This document shows positions 5,985-6,467 of a DNA stretch of 6,467 nucleotides, one piece after another (position 1 is the first letter of the stretch; the number at the start of each line of letters is the position of its first letter). Source of the DNA: Pseudomonadota bacterium (lineage in GTDB: Bacteria; Pseudomonadota; Alphaproteobacteria; UBA828; JAPUJA01); assembly GCA_027296525.1 (NCBI GenBank), contig JAPUJA010000160.1, forward strand, positions 1 to 6,467, in the 5' to 3' direction. The position numbers were made by a program, and so were the translations under genes. The notes under the pieces are model-generated. The model was not told the origin of the DNA, made no database searches, and was given only the letters and a program-made list of their open reading frames with translations.

Positions 5985-6467
5985 GCGCGCCCGGGGGCTG
6001 GTCATCGCGGTCGACGGCCCGGCGGCGTCGGGCAAGGGAACGCTCGCACGCCGGCTGGCCGCCCATTACGGCCTGCGCCACCTCGAATCGGGCGCGCTCT
6101 ACCGGGCGGTGGCGCTCGGCGTGCTCGAGAGCGGGGGCGAGCCCGGGCGCCGGGAGGACGCCCTCGCCGCGGCCCGCGCGCTTCGCCCCGATGCCCTCGC
6201 GGACCCGGCGCTTCGCAAGGAGGAGGTCGCCCAAGGGGCCTCCGAGGTCGCCGCGATCCCCGAGGTTCGCCGCGCGCTGCTCGATTACCAAAGGCGCTTC
6301 ACCGCCCATCCCGGCGGCGCGGTGGTCGACGGGCGCGATATCGGCACGGTCGTCTGCCCCGACGCCGAGGTCAAACTGTTCGTCACGGCCAGCCTGGAAA
6401 CACGGGTCGCGCGCCGCCTTAAGGAGTTGCAGGAGCAAGGGACTAGGGCTATACATAGCCGCGTTCT
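5971..6467 (+). CDS. cmk: Cytidylate kinase, N-terminal part (3' end outside the window)
   Basis: Cmk phosphorylates CMP and dCMP to the diphosphates with ATP. About 165 of an expected 210-220 codons are present. From TTG 5971 the protein begins MAKVERARGLVIAVDGPAASGKGT, with the Walker A P-loop GPAASGKGT at 16-24. The CMP-binding segment reads LESGALYRAV where most family members have LDTGxxYR. Further on come the VDGRDIGTVV segment and VKLFVTAS, then the start of the LID region (ARRLKELQEQG). The only usable starts are TTG codons; TTG 5971 has GGAG at good spacing. The start lies inside aroA and the genes overlap by 14 bp, so translation is probably coupled. In related genomes rpsA follows, beyond this window. 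The frame lacks ATG and GTG near its start and is cut by the window end, so simple ORF calling would miss it; a long antisense frame covers the same bases but is spurious. Confidence 0.93.
   Translation, partial: MAKVERARGLVIAVDGPAASGKGTLARRLAAHYGLRHLESGALYRAVALGVLESGGEPGRREDALAAARALRPDALADPALRKEEVAQGASEVAAIPEVRRALLDYQRRFTAHPGGAVVDGRDIGTVVCPDAEVKLFVTASLETRVARRLKELQEQGTRAIHSRV

Noticed and set aside
4941..6035. Long minus-strand open frame (364 codons) opposite aroA
   Set aside because: It is antisense to the secure aroA gene, has Arg/His/Pro-rich composition typical of shadow frames in GC-rich DNA, and shows no family motif.
5947..6456. Minus-strand open frame (169 codons) at the right edge
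   Set aside because: It is antisense to the P-loop and VDGRDIGT motifs of cmk, which are unmistakable on the plus strand; it is a shadow.

Overview
The window is GC-rich chromosomal DNA whose genes all point to an alphaproteobacterium. The strongest pointers are a FYDLN-acid (TIGR02300-type) protein, a class II (CP4-like) EPSP synthase directly followed by cytidylate kinase, a GhrA-type hydroxyacid dehydrogenase, and a palindromic intergenic repeat whose core resembles repeats I recall from alphaproteobacteria. The order cannot be fixed from sequence alone. Codon choice is uniform (CTC, GTC, ATC, GAG and GCC preferred), and nothing looks like a recent foreign island.

Layout. At the left edge is the C-terminal half of mutS (+, cut by the window start). 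It is followed by a GhrA-like 2-hydroxyacid dehydrogenase (+) and a tiny secreted helical-hairpin protein (+). About 300 bp then hold no intact gene. This stretch carries a 15-bp tandem repeat that begins across the stop codon of the tiny gene, a 10-bp duplication, and a coding-like reading frame without a start that looks like a gene remnant. Next, on the minus strand, is a DUF71/COG2102 PP-loop ATPase. Behind its start lies a compound palindromic element of about 156 bp, then tRNA-Ala(GGC) (-) and the FYDLN-acid protein (-). Divergent from the latter, aroA and cmk run rightward as an overlapping pair. cmk starts with TTG inside the end of aroA and is cut by the window end.

Function. The genes are mostly housekeeping: mismatch repair (MutS), glyoxylate/hydroxypyruvate reduction (GhrA), chorismate synthesis (AroA), CMP/dCMP phosphorylation (Cmk) and alanine decoding (tRNA-Ala). 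The block tRNA-Ala / FYDLN protein / divergent aroA-cmk looks like a conserved alphaproteobacterial arrangement in which rpsA would be expected beyond the right edge. I found no defence, CRISPR, prophage or biosynthetic system. The novelty is small-scale: the tandem repeat across a stop codon, the headless reading frame, the compound palindrome, an apparently leaderless aroA promoter, and changed residues in class II EPSP synthase motifs.
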